Origin: Chlamydiia bacterium
GTDB taxonomy: Bacteria; Chlamydiota; Chlamydiia; Chlamydiales; Simkaniaceae
Length of the DNA: 5,909 nucleotides
Assembly (NCBI GenBank): GCA_020440405.1
Contig: JAGROF010000109.1
Coordinates: 254-6,162, forward strand
Direction: 5' to 3'
Shown piece by piece: positions 1 to 5,909 of the stretch (the stretch's first letter is position 1; the number at the start of each line of letters is the position of its first letter). The notes under the pieces were generated by a model. It made no database searches. It worked only from the letters and a program-made list of their open reading frames with translations, and was not told where the DNA came from. Both the position numbers and the translations under genes were made by a program.

Positions 1-241
1 CATTGTCGTTATCCACTAAGGTGTCTAAAATGGTGTCGCCATCTTCGTTTTTTGTAAGGAGAAGCTTTGCATCAAAAGAGGCTGCAATCTTTATCGGTTG
101 TGGGGAGTAAGAGGTGAATAGTTTGATTGCAATGTGAATGGTTTTAGCTGTGCTGTTCTCTTCTTCTGGGGCAATCCTATTAAAGATTTCCTGAAAAGAC
201 TCTTGAACAAATGTTTCTATAGTTGGGTCTAACGCTTCCAT
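1..241 (-). CDS. Hypothetical protein, N-terminal 80 residues (runs off left edge)
   Basis: I do not recognise this protein. An ATG at 241-239 opens a frame that stays open for 80 codons to the window edge, so the C-terminus is missing. The start is well supported: AAAGGA lies 5 nt upstream, at 252-247. The visible part has no signal peptide and no obvious membrane segment. It begins MEALDPTIETFVQESFQEIF, is acidic near residues 26-29, and reads as a soluble mixed helix/strand domain. Residues 65-80 (NEDGDTILDTLVDNDN) carry the spaced N..G.T.L pattern that begins many ankyrin repeats, but one partial match is weak evidence. The gene lies 61 bp downstream of the glyQS stop on the same strand with no clear terminator between, so co-transcription with glyQS is plausible. 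In C. trachomatis I recall a hypothetical protein also flanking glyQ, but I cannot say whether the two are related. Confidence 0.72.
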   Translation of the reverse strand, partial: MEALDPTIETFVQESFQEIFNRIAPEEENSTAKTIHIAIKLFTSYSPQPIKIAASFDAKLLLTKNEDGDTILDTLVDNDN

Positions 242-246
242 ATTTA

Positions 247-252
247 TCCTTT
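247..252 (-). promoter_or_regulatory. Ribosome binding site of the partial hypothetical gene
   Basis: The minus strand reads AAAGGA here, 5 nt before the ATG at 241. This is a good Shine-Dalgarno match. It is the main reason for calling the edge frame a real gene rather than a chance open frame. Confidence 0.6.
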
Positions 253-302
253 GTTTGATTTCAGTTGCGAATAGGATAGGTGGTCACAGAGATAAAGTCA
301 GC

Positions 303-3275
303 TTAAATGTTTTGGATTTTGCTGAAATCGAGAAGGAGGGCAAAGTGAGAGAAGACCTCCTGGAGAAGAGCGATTCGGTTGGTCCGGATCTTAGGTTCAT
401 CGGCGAGGATTTTGACCTCGTCGAAGAGGGAGGCAAGGGGGGCTTTGAGGGTCGCAAGTTGTTCAAAAGCTCCTTTGTAGTTGCGGGAAGAGAGGACCTC
501 TTTAAAGGGCTCTTTGAGGGAGGAGAGGGAATCATATAGGGATTTTTCGGCGGTTTCTTTCAGGAGGTCGGGTTTGATCACATGGGGCTTTTCAGAGCCG
601 ATTTGCCCTTTGGCCCGTTTGTAGACTTCGAAGAGGCCTGTAAAGTGCTCGCTGGCGCGGAAATGGTTGAGAGCTTCCGTTTTAAGGAATTGGTCATAAG
701 GGTTGACGCAACGTCCTTGAAGAGAAGCTTCGATTTCATCTTTTTGGAATCCGTATTCTTCGAGGACTCCTTTAGCCCGCGTTGTGATAAAGTCAAAAGC
801 ATCATCATCTTTAATGATGGTTCGAAGGTCCAAGCTGAGATGGTTCTCGATGAGGATTTTAATGACGCCAATTGTTTGACGGCGGAGGGCATAAGGATCG
901 CTTGAAGAGGTGGGTTTTAAGCCCACTTTAAAGTAGCTGGTGAGATTATCGAGTTTATCAGCCAGGCTGATGAGGATCCCTGTTTTTGAAGTGGGAAGGG
1001 CTCCTCCTTCTGATTTAGGAAGCCAATGCTCTTCGATGGCTGTCGCAACCTCTTCCTCTTCTTTTTGGTGGAGGGCATAGTGTTTTCCAATAGTCCCTTG
1101 CAAGTCGGGAAACTCTTGGACTAGCTCAGAAGCGATATCTGCTTTACAAAGGGTCGCGGCGCGGAGCACAGTTTTTTCATTTCCCATTTCCAATGCTTGC
1201 GTTAAAAGAAGGGCGAGTCTTTTCAGGCGGTCCACTTTTTCTGCATAGGAACCCAGCTCTTTTTGGAAGATGATCGTCTCGAGTTTTTTTGCAAAAGCAT
1301 CCAGAGAGGTTTTTAAATCTTCTTCATAGAGGAACACCCCATCAGAGAGGCGGGCAGATAAGACATTTTGGTTTCCTTCACGGATCACATCATTAGGCGT
1401 GTTGTCAGCTGTAATAACAAATAGGGGGGCCAAGTGTCCTGCGGCATTGACAAGAGGGAAATACTTTTGGTGCTCCACCATTTCAGAGGTGAGCACTTCT
1501 TGAGGAGCTTTTAAAAATCCCTCATCGAAGGAGGCATAGGTGAGCATGGGCCATTCTGCTAAATAAAGGACTTGAGGAAGGACTTTATCTTTTTCGATGG
1601 CGACTGTTTGCGTGTCGTGTTCAATCGCAGCGAGTTGTTTTTCGATTTCTCTTCTGCGCGTTTGTACATCGACCATCACTTGGTGTGCTTCAAGCGTTTT
1701 GACGTAGTCACTAGCAGTTTTTAGCAGGATCGGTTTGTCGCAGAGTTGTGCATGGCCGGCTGAAGTGTTTCCTGAAACGACTTCTGCAACTTCAAACGGA
1801 ACCACTGCGGTGCCAAAGAGGGCAACGATCCACTGCAAGGGGCGGGCATAGCTGGTTTCGAGATCTCCCCAGCGCATCTTTTTGGGAAAGGGAAGATCTG
1901 CAATCACTTTGGGGAGCGCTTGGCTTAAGATTTTAAGGGTCGAGACACCTTTTTTCTCCACTGTTGCCATGAGATAGTCATTCCCTTTGATTTCCTGGAT
2001 ATGAAGCATCTTGTGGTTTTTGGCTTCAAGGAGTGTGAGAGGTTTTTCAAACCCTAGAGATTTAAAAAAGCCTTCTCCTTGCTTGGTAGCATGCCCTTGT
2101 TTGTCGTAAGCAGTGGAAATAGGAGGGCCGCGTCGGGTGTCTGTTGTATCTGCAGTTCCATGAATCAGGTCTTTAACCAGGATGCTCAAGCGGCGGGGTG
2201 TGCCATACACCTCAAGAGAGGCATAGGAAAGTTTTGCGTCCTTCAAGAGTTTTTCAATGGCTTGTTTGAGGTTGTGGCAGCCAACCGGAACAAAGACAGC
2301 GGGAAGCTGCTCCGAGCCAATTTCTAAAAGGAAATCACTTTTTTCCTCAGGATTGAATCGATCTGGCAGAGGAGGAAGGGGAGGCCGTTCTTCTTTGGAA
2401 GGCAGACGTTTTAAAAGGGGGAATCCTAAAGCTTCGCGGGTCTCTAGGTATTTACTGGCGGCTAGCTTGGCTAAGTCGCGGACACGGGCAATGTATCCTG
2501 TGCGTTCAGTGACGGAAAGAACGCCCCGTGCTTCAAGCATATTAAAAGCGTGAGAGGCTTTCATGACAAAATCATACCCAGGAATGGGAAGATTTTCTTC
2601 CATCAGCCGCTTGGCCTCGCGCTCATAGTCCTCAAAGTGGCGGAGCCACATCTCGGTGGAGGCTTTATAGAAGTTATAATGGCTCCACTCCACCTCATTC
2701 CTGTGATAAATGTCGCCATAGGTGAACTGCTCATTGTACTGCATTGCAAAGAAGTTGTCTTTCTTTTGCACAACCATCGAAAGGCGCTCTAACCCGTAAG
2801 TCAGCTCCACGCTAATCGGGTGCAGCGAAATCCCTGCGACCGATTGAAAGTAGGTGAATTGCGTGACCTCCATGCCATCCATCCAGACTTCCCATCCGAG
2901 TCCCCAGGCTCCTAGAGTGGGGGATTCCCAGTCATCATGAACAAAACGGATGTCATGCTCTTTAAGGTTGAATCCTAGGGTTTCAAGAGATTTCAAGTAG
3001 AGGTGTTGGATATCCTTTGGAGAAGGCTTCATGATCACTTGAAGCTGGTGGAACAGCTGCGTGCGATTCGGGTTCTCTCCAAAACGTCCATCTTGCGGGC
3101 GACGTGAAGGTTCGACATATACCGTGTTGTAAGGCTCGGGACCTAATGAGCGGAGAAATGTGGCAGGGTTAAAAGTTCCTGCACCCACTTCGACATCATG
3201 TCCTTGTTGAATGAGACATCCTTGATCAGCCCAGAACTGCGTTAAAATATTGATGATTTCTTGAAACGTCGTCAT
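303..3275 (-). CDS. glyQS: Glycine--tRNA ligase, fused alpha and beta chains
   Basis: This cytoplasmic class II synthetase attaches glycine to tRNA-Gly using ATP. Most bacteria with this enzyme type make separate GlyQ and GlyS subunits (alpha2beta2). Here both lie in one 990-residue chain, as in Chlamydia trachomatis. Residues 1-290 are the catalytic alpha part: motif 2 is at about 53-81 ([19 protein letters not shown]) and the motif 3 region at about 154-167 ([13 protein letters not shown] at 161-164). A proline-rich linker spans about 291-313 (contains [11 protein letters not shown]). The beta part begins at about 315 ([11 protein letters not shown]). It shows KMRWG (466-470), YARPLQW (476-482), [18 protein letters not shown] (591-608), LADKLDNL (771-778) and [16 protein letters not shown] (793-808). 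It ends with an anticodon-binding-type C-terminus ([10 protein letters not shown], 962-971). The frame is unbroken and full length. The ATG at 3275 fits GlyQ N-termini, but no Shine-Dalgarno precedes it. The gene is divergent from rlmN, 50 bp away. Confidence 0.97.
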   Translation of the reverse strand: MTTFQEIINILTQFWADQGCLIQQGHDVEVGAGTFNPATFLRSLGPEPYNTVYVEPSRRPQDGRFGENPNRTQLFHQLQVIMKPSPKDIQHLYLKSLETLGFNLKEHDIRFVHDDWESPTLGAWGLGWEVWMDGMEVTQFTYFQSVAGISLHPISVELTYGLERLSMVVQKKDNFFAMQYNEQFTYGDIYHRNEVEWSHYNFYKASTEMWLRHFEDYEREAKRLMEENLPIPGYDFVMKASHAFNMLEARGVLSVTERTGYIARVRDLAKLAASKYLETREALGFPLLKRLPSKEERPPLPPLPDRFNPEEKSDFLLEIGSEQLPAVFVPVGCHNLKQAIEKLLKDAKLSYASLEVYGTPRRLSILVKDLIHGTADTTDTRRGPPISTAYDKQGHATKQGEGFFKSLGFEKPLTLLEAKNHKMLHIQEIKGNDYLMATVEKKGVSTLKILSQALPKVIADLPFPKKMRWGDLETSYARPLQWIVALFGTAVVPFEVAEVVSGNTSAGHAQLCDKPILLKTASDYVKTLEAHQVMVDVQTRRREIEKQLAAIEHDTQTVAIEKDKVLPQVLYLAEWPMLTYASFDEGFLKAPQEVLTSEMVEHQKYFPLVNAAGHLAPLFVITADNTPNDVIREGNQNVLSARLSDGVFLYEEDLKTSLDAFAKKLETIIFQKELGSYAEKVDRLKRLALLLTQALEMGNEKTVLRAATLCKADIASELVQEFPDLQGTIGKHYALHQKEEEEVATAIEEHWLPKSEGGALPTSKTGILISLADKLDNLTSYFKVGLKPTSSSDPYALRRQTIGVIKILIENHLSLDLRTIIKDDDAFDFITTRAKGVLEEYGFQKDEIEASLQGRCVNPYDQFLKTEALNHFRASEHFTGLFEVYKRAKGQIGSEKPHVIKPDLLKETAEKSLYDSLSSLKEPFKEVLSSRNYKGAFEQLATLKAPLASLFDEVKILADEPKIRTNRIALLQEVFSHFALLLDFSKIQNI

Positions 3276-3303
3276 TGCAATTACAAATTCATTCTGTCAT
3301 AAT
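3275..3303 (+). promoter_or_regulatory. Predicted housekeeping-sigma promoter of rlmN
   Basis: A -35 candidate TTGCAA (3275-3280, 4 of 6 to consensus) is separated by exactly 17 bp from a -10 candidate CATAAT (3298-3303, 5 of 6). Transcription would start near 3310, giving a leader of about 16 nt that still contains the AGGAG of rlmN. The -35 overlaps the first base of the glyQS start codon. The placement fits, but it is inferred from sequence match only. Confidence 0.5.
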
Positions 3304-3304
3304 A
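3299..3304 (-). promoter_or_regulatory. Possible -10 element of glyQS
   Basis: On the minus strand the bases read TATTAT, 5 of 6 to TATAAT, which would place transcription start about 16 nt before the glyQS ATG. It overlaps the rlmN -10 element on the other strand. No good -35 hexamer lies at 16-18 bp; the best is TTATAA at 3326-3321. The true glyQS promoter may instead lie further upstream, inside rlmN. Confidence 0.22.
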
Positions 3305-3315
3305 GTGCCTCAAGT

Positions 3316-3320
3316 AGGAG
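3316..3320 (+). promoter_or_regulatory. Ribosome binding site of rlmN
   Basis: AGGAG lies 5 nt before the ATG at 3326. It decides the start: the longer frame that opens with TTG at 3275 has no such site and would begin upstream of the predicted transcription start. Confidence 0.7.
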
Positions 3321-3325
3321 TTATA

Positions 3326-4387
3326 ATGCGAGAATTTTGTGGTCTTCTTTCGAAGGAAGTGAAGAACTTCTTTGAAGAGGTAGGAGAAAAGCCGTTTCGT
3401 GCGCGCCAGCTTTTTGATTGGGTCTATCAAAAAGGGGTGATGGATTATGAGAAGATGTTAAACCTTCCGCAATCCCTGCGCGTCACTTTAAGCGATGCAA
3501 TGCAATTGGGGCTGCTTCACCTTGAAAAAGTGGAACTTTCTGAAGATCAAGAAACAAAAAAATTCTTGTGGAAGCTAGCGGATGAGCGTTTTGTCGAGTC
3601 GGTTCTCATTCTCAGTGGTGAGAGACGAACGGTGTGCGTGTCTTCTCAAGTAGGGTGTCCAGCGCGTTGTGCATTTTGTGCCTCTGGAAAAGAGGGGATC
3701 ATTCGAAACCTCTCTGCGGCGGAGATTGTGGAGCAGGTGGTGAAGATAAATCACCATCTGATGCAAGAAGGAGAGCGGGTGAGTCACCTGGTCTTTATGG
3801 GAATGGGGGAGCCCTTGGAAAACTATGAAGAAGTCGTCCGTGCCCTGAAGATTTTGATGGATCCCGAGCTTTTAGGATTTTCTCCGCGAAAGATTACCGT
3901 TTCTACTGTGGGTGTTGTGCCCAATATCAAGAGGTTAATGGAAGAGGGATTAAAGGTGAATCTTGCCCTCTCCCTCCATGCACCGAACCAACACATCCGA
4001 AAAAAAGTGGTTCCCTATGCGCGAAAGTTTCCTTTTGAAGAGGTATTAAAAAGTGCCCGGGACTATGCCAAGTTTACAAAACGGGACCTGACGTATGAAT
4101 ATGTTCTCTTAGAAGGGATCAATGACACGGCCGAAAATGCTCAGGAGCTTGCTGCTCTTTTAAAACATGAGCAGTGCACCGTCAATTTAATCCCTTACAA
4201 TCCAGTGGAGGGACTCAAGCTGAGGCGTCCTAGTAATGAAAAAATTGACTTGTTTTATTCGATTTTATCGAAGCAAGGTGTGCGCACTACCCGTCGGTAT
4301 ACTAAGGGAAAAGACATTGCAGCTGCCTGTGGACAGTTAGCATTAAAGAAAAAAAATCCTTTAGAAATTGAAGCAAAGTCAGTATAA
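3326..4387 (+). CDS. rlmN: Radical-SAM 23S rRNA (adenine-2503-C2)-methyltransferase, RlmN family
   Basis: RlmN enzymes methylate C2 of A2503 in 23S rRNA, and often A37 of some tRNAs, using a 4Fe-4S cluster and S-adenosylmethionine. The product is 353 residues from the ATG at 3326, a normal family length. The cluster motif CxxxCxxC is Cys111, Cys115 and Cys118 (GCPARCAFC). Seven residues before it, Cys104 in CVSSQVGC matches E. coli Cys118. Cys335 in DIAAACGQL matches the methyl-carrying Cys355. Glu91 (VESV) aligns with the E. coli Glu105 position. The SAM-site motif MGMGEPLENY is at 158-167, followed by VSTVGVVPNI and LSLHAPN. All expected catalytic residues are present. Cfr, the C8 methyltransferase, shares this fold, but the motif wording fits RlmN better. 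The gene is divergent from glyQS, with pgsA following on the same strand after 74 bp. Confidence 0.93.
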   Translation: MREFCGLLSKEVKNFFEEVGEKPFRARQLFDWVYQKGVMDYEKMLNLPQSLRVTLSDAMQLGLLHLEKVELSEDQETKKFLWKLADERFVESVLILSGERRTVCVSSQVGCPARCAFCASGKEGIIRNLSAAEIVEQVVKINHHLMQEGERVSHLVFMGMGEPLENYEEVVRALKILMDPELLGFSPRKITVSTVGVVPNIKRLMEEGLKVNLALSLHAPNQHIRKKVVPYARKFPFEEVLKSARDYAKFTKRDLTYEYVLLEGINDTAENAQELAALLKHEQCTVNLIPYNPVEGLKLRRPSNEKIDLFYSILSKQGVRTTRRYTKGKDIAAACGQLALKKKNPLEIEAKSV

Positions 4388-4430
4388 GGGGGCAAAAAAC
4401 CACCAAAAATGGTATCATGAGAGCTGCAAA

Positions 4431-4436
4431 TATAAT
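4431..4436 (+). promoter_or_regulatory. Consensus -10 hexamer upstream of pgsA
   Basis: A perfect TATAAT sits in the rlmN-pgsA spacer, but no recognisable -35 lies 15-18 bp upstream and there is no extended -10 TG. If active, transcription begins near 4443. That is after the ATG at 4417 and just before the GAGGAG at 4448, so this promoter would serve only the TTG start at 4462. Confidence 0.4.
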
Positions 4437-4447
4437 TTCAATTTTCC

Positions 4448-4453
4448 GAGGAG
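4448..4453 (+). promoter_or_regulatory. Ribosome binding site deciding the pgsA start
   Basis: GAGGAG is 8 nt before the TTG at 4462, an ideal sequence and spacing. The alternative ATG at 4417 has no purine-rich site at usable distance; the nearest GGGGG run ends about 24 nt upstream. This favours the TTG start. Confidence 0.6.
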
Positions 4454-4461
4454 AAATATCT

Positions 4462-5049
4462 TTGAAGCTACCCCTTCTTTTAACGATCGGGCGGGTTTTT
4501 ATTAGTCCTATTTTCCTAATCTTCTATCTCAAGTATCAACAACTTGGGATCACGCTCCATGCGCTCCCATTTATTTTGATTTTCCTTCTTGCCCTCTCGG
4601 AACTCTCAGATTTTTTTGATGGCTATCTCGCTAGACGGTTTAATCTCGTCACAGAGCTAGGAAAAATTCTAGACCCCATGGCAGATAGTATCACGCGCCT
4701 CACGATTCTTTTGACGTTTACGCAAGGGTTTATCCGCTTGCCCCTCCTTTTGGTCTTCGTCTTTGTCTACCGCGATGCCATGATCAGCACCCTGCGCACC
4801 GTATGTGCATTCCGTGGGGTGACACTTGCCGCACGCACCAGTGGAAAGATCAAGGCTGTGTTTCAAGCCGTGACGATTTTTGCCATCTTGATCCTAATGA
4901 TCCCCTATGCTTGGGGAGCCATGTCCCTCCTTCAGCTACAAAATATCAGCTTGATGATTGTGTCCGCAGCAGCTATCTACACCGTATTTGCCGGCGGAGA
5001 ATACATCTGGGCTAACCGGAGCTACATTCGCCAAGCTTGGCAAACCTAG
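4462..5049 (+). CDS. pgsA: CDP-diacylglycerol--glycerol-3-phosphate 3-phosphatidyltransferase (CDP-alcohol phosphotransferase family)
   Basis: PgsA is an integral membrane enzyme that transfers phosphatidyl from CDP-diacylglycerol to glycerol-3-phosphate, the committed step to phosphatidylglycerol. I chose the TTG start at 4462 (195 aa) because GAGGAG lies 8 nt upstream and the protein then begins MKLPLLLTIGRVFISP, like other PgsA N-termini. An in-frame ATG at 4417 would add 15 residues (210 aa) but has no ribosome binding site. The family signature D-x2-D-G-x2-A-R-x8-G-x3-D-x3-D is perfect, with metal-binding aspartates 50, 53, 71 and 75. Hydrophobic segments lie near 5-23, 30-48, 80-103, 132-151 and 159-180. 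The residue after the last aspartate is Ser, where E. coli PgsA has Lys, so another CDP-alcohol substrate cannot be excluded. The next gene, glgA, is convergent, 13 bp away. Confidence 0.88.
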   Translation: MKLPLLLTIGRVFISPIFLIFYLKYQQLGITLHALPFILIFLLALSELSDFFDGYLARRFNLVTELGKILDPMADSITRLTILLTFTQGFIRLPLLLVFVFVYRDAMISTLRTVCAFRGVTLAARTSGKIKAVFQAVTIFAILILMIPYAWGAMSLLQLQNISLMIVSAAAIYTVFAGGEYIWANRSYIRQAWQT

Positions 5050-5054
5050 CTAGG
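5030..5054. repeat. Two adjacent perfect palindromes at the pgsA/glgA junction
   Basis: GCCAAGCTTGGC (5030-5041) and CCTAGCTAGG (5045-5054) are each perfectly self-complementary, share an AGCT centre, and are separated by 3 bp. They cover the last codons and stop of pgsA and end 8 bp before the glgA stop. CCAAGCT (5031-5037) can also pair with AGCTAGG (5048-5054) with one mismatch, giving one larger stem. No T-run follows on either strand, so this is not a canonical intrinsic terminator. Confidence 0.4.
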
Positions 5055-5062
5055 GCGCGTCG

Positions 5063-5909
5063 TCAATTCCTATAAACCTCTAGGTATTCGAGGGCGGGGG
5101 TTTTCCAACTCCAATCCTTTTGAAATCCATTTTTGAGCATCTGGTGCCACTTTTGCGGATCATTTTTGTGGTGCTCGAATGCGCGGTCTATCGACCATCT
5201 GAGGCTATCTTCTGAGGGGAAGTCGAAGGTGTACCCATTCCTTTTTTCTAGGGGGATTTGCTCGTGATCAATATCGAAGACGGTATCGCTTAGGCCACCG
5301 ACTTTGTGAACAATTGGGATCGTCCCATAACGGAGAGAAATCATTTGAGTGAGGCCGCAAGGCTCAAAAAGAGAGGGGATCAGGATGCAGTCTGCTGCTG
5401 CAAAGGTGAGGTGGGCCAGCTCTTCATCAAAGATAAAGTGAAAGTGGACATGAGGATTATCGCGGTACTCCTCAGATAGGCTGTAGAACTCTTCTTTAAG
5501 CGTGGGCTCGGGAGTAGAACCCAAAAGGATAAATTGCCCTCCCTTTTTCAAAACATATTCAATTCCAAAACGGATCATTTCTGGCCCTTTTTGCTGCACA
5601 AGGCGTGTAATTGCAATGAAGAGAGGAGCAGGGTCATAATCCATGTTCAGCTTCTTCTGGAGAGCTTTTCGGTTGATTGACTTGGCTTCTAAAACTTCCT
5701 TGAGATCGTTTCCATGGGTGGGGTAGTTTTTTTCTAAAAGAGGATCGGTTTCAGGATTCCAGTAAGAGGTGTCGATTCCATTTAAAATGCCTTGAAGCTT
5801 TTCTTTTTTCTCAATCAGAAGGGACTCTAACCCAAACCCCTCTTTCCCTTGGATCTCGCGGGCATATGTAGGGGAAACTGTGGTGAGGCAATCAGAATAG
5901 ACAAGCCCC
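5063..5909 (-). CDS. glgA: Glycogen synthase, C-terminal part (runs off right edge)
   Basis: GlgA is a GT-B fold, GT5-family glucosyltransferase that extends alpha-1,4-glucan from a nucleotide sugar, ADP-glucose in most bacteria. The visible part is 281 residues plus stop. The reading frame continues without interruption from the edge through the internal ATG at 5644, so that ATG is not the start. Visible residues begin GLVYSDCLTTVSPTYAREIQ, a classic GlgA block, followed by LQGILNGIDTSYWNPETDP (38-56). The C-terminal donor-binding domain contains ITRLVQQKG (Arg102 and Lys107 match E. coli Arg300 and Lys305). FEPCGLTQ at 181-188 holds Glu182, the E. coli Glu377 equivalent. HKVGGLSDTV follows, and the end DWSWKTPALEYLEVYRN is typical of the family. 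The N-terminal domain with the KxGG motif lies outside the window. The gene converges on pgsA. Confidence 0.96.
   Translation of the reverse strand, partial: GLVYSDCLTTVSPTYAREIQGKEGFGLESLLIEKKEKLQGILNGIDTSYWNPETDPLLEKNYPTHGNDLKEVLEAKSINRKALQKKLNMDYDPAPLFIAITRLVQQKGPEMIRFGIEYVLKKGGQFILLGSTPEPTLKEEFYSLSEEYRDNPHVHFHFIFDEELAHLTFAAADCILIPSLFEPCGLTQMISLRYGTIPIVHKVGGLSDTVFDIDHEQIPLEKRNGYTFDFPSEDSLRWSIDRAFEHHKNDPQKWHQMLKNGFQKDWSWKTPALEYLEVYRN

Noticed and set aside
245..278. Inverted repeat TATCCT / AGGATA between glyQS and the partial gene
   Set aside because: Six-base arms with a 22-nt loop, AT-rich and without a T-run; one arm overlaps the ribosome binding site. Too weak to call a terminator or operator.
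803..819. Hairpin CATCAT-loop-ATGATG
   Set aside because: It lies inside glyQS and follows from the codons of a KDDDAF stretch; no sign of a regulatory role.
255..905. Several open frames on both strands (255-539 plus, 284-535 minus, 578-892 minus, 582-905 plus)
   Set aside because: They overlap the well-conserved C-terminal half of glyQS in other frames, have no recognisable domains, and are explained by the codon composition of the real gene.
1748..2792. Antisense open frames across glyQS (1748-1936, 2079-2327, 2257-2553, 2550-2792 plus)
   Set aside because: All are shadows of the GlyQS coding frame; their translations look low in structure and match nothing.
3275..3325. Longer rlmN starting at TTG 3275
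   Set aside because: It has no ribosome binding site, would touch the glyQS start codon, and begins upstream of the predicted promoter. The ATG at 3326 has AGGAG at 5 nt.
3322..3327. Perfect TATAAT overlapping the rlmN start codon
   Set aside because: Used as a -10 it would start transcription inside rlmN, and no -35 lies at the right distance. Most likely chance in AT-rich spacer.
4401..4414. Possible stem (ACCA / TGGT) after rlmN
   Set aside because: Only a four-base arm with no T-run; it does not support a terminator between rlmN and pgsA.
5063..5644. A short 193-residue gene starting at the ATG at 5644
   Set aside because: The same frame continues without a stop to the window edge with clear GlgA sequence, so this ATG is an internal methionine, not a gene start or a truncation.

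Overview
The window looks like housekeeping chromosome from a member of the Chlamydiae, most likely an environmental (non-Chlamydiaceae) lineage. The evidence is a glycyl-tRNA synthetase whose alpha and beta subunits are fused in one chain, as known from Chlamydia trachomatis. It sits beside a CDP-alcohol phosphotransferase (pgsA) and a glycogen synthase (glgA). From memory, C. trachomatis has the same glyQ-pgsA-glgA neighbourhood. Base composition looks moderate, somewhat below 50% GC by eye. I cannot name a genus from this sequence.

Layout, left to right. Positions 1-241 (minus) hold the first 80 codons of an unrecognised protein that runs off the left edge and has its own ribosome binding site. 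Positions 303-3275 (minus) hold the complete fused glyQS gene, 990 aa. A 50-bp divergent spacer (3276-3325) carries a good promoter for the rightward gene. Positions 3326-4387 (plus) hold rlmN, a radical-SAM 23S rRNA/tRNA adenine-C2 methyltransferase with all catalytic cysteines present. Positions 4462-5049 (plus) hold pgsA, probably starting at a TTG codon behind a strong Shine-Dalgarno sequence and a perfect TATAAT. Positions 5063-5909 (minus) hold the C-terminal 281 codons of glgA, which runs off the right edge with an unbroken frame. pgsA and glgA converge with only 13 bp between their stop codons.

The genes do not form one pathway. glyQS charges tRNA-Gly and rlmN modifies the ribosome (and usually tRNA), so both serve translation. 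pgsA makes the phosphatidylglycerol precursor for membranes, and glgA builds the storage glucan. The window is compact: apart from short spacers (61, 50, 74 and 13 bp) everything is coding, and no stretch over 300 bases lacks a gene. I see no tRNA, rRNA, insertion sequence, CRISPR array, phage or toxin-antitoxin signature.

I found no convincing undescribed system. The points that merit a second look are the unknown partial protein at the left edge, the apparent placement of rlmN inside a conserved chlamydial gene order, the pgsA start and its promoter, the very tight divergent glyQS/rlmN control region, and paired palindromes at the pgsA/glgA junction.
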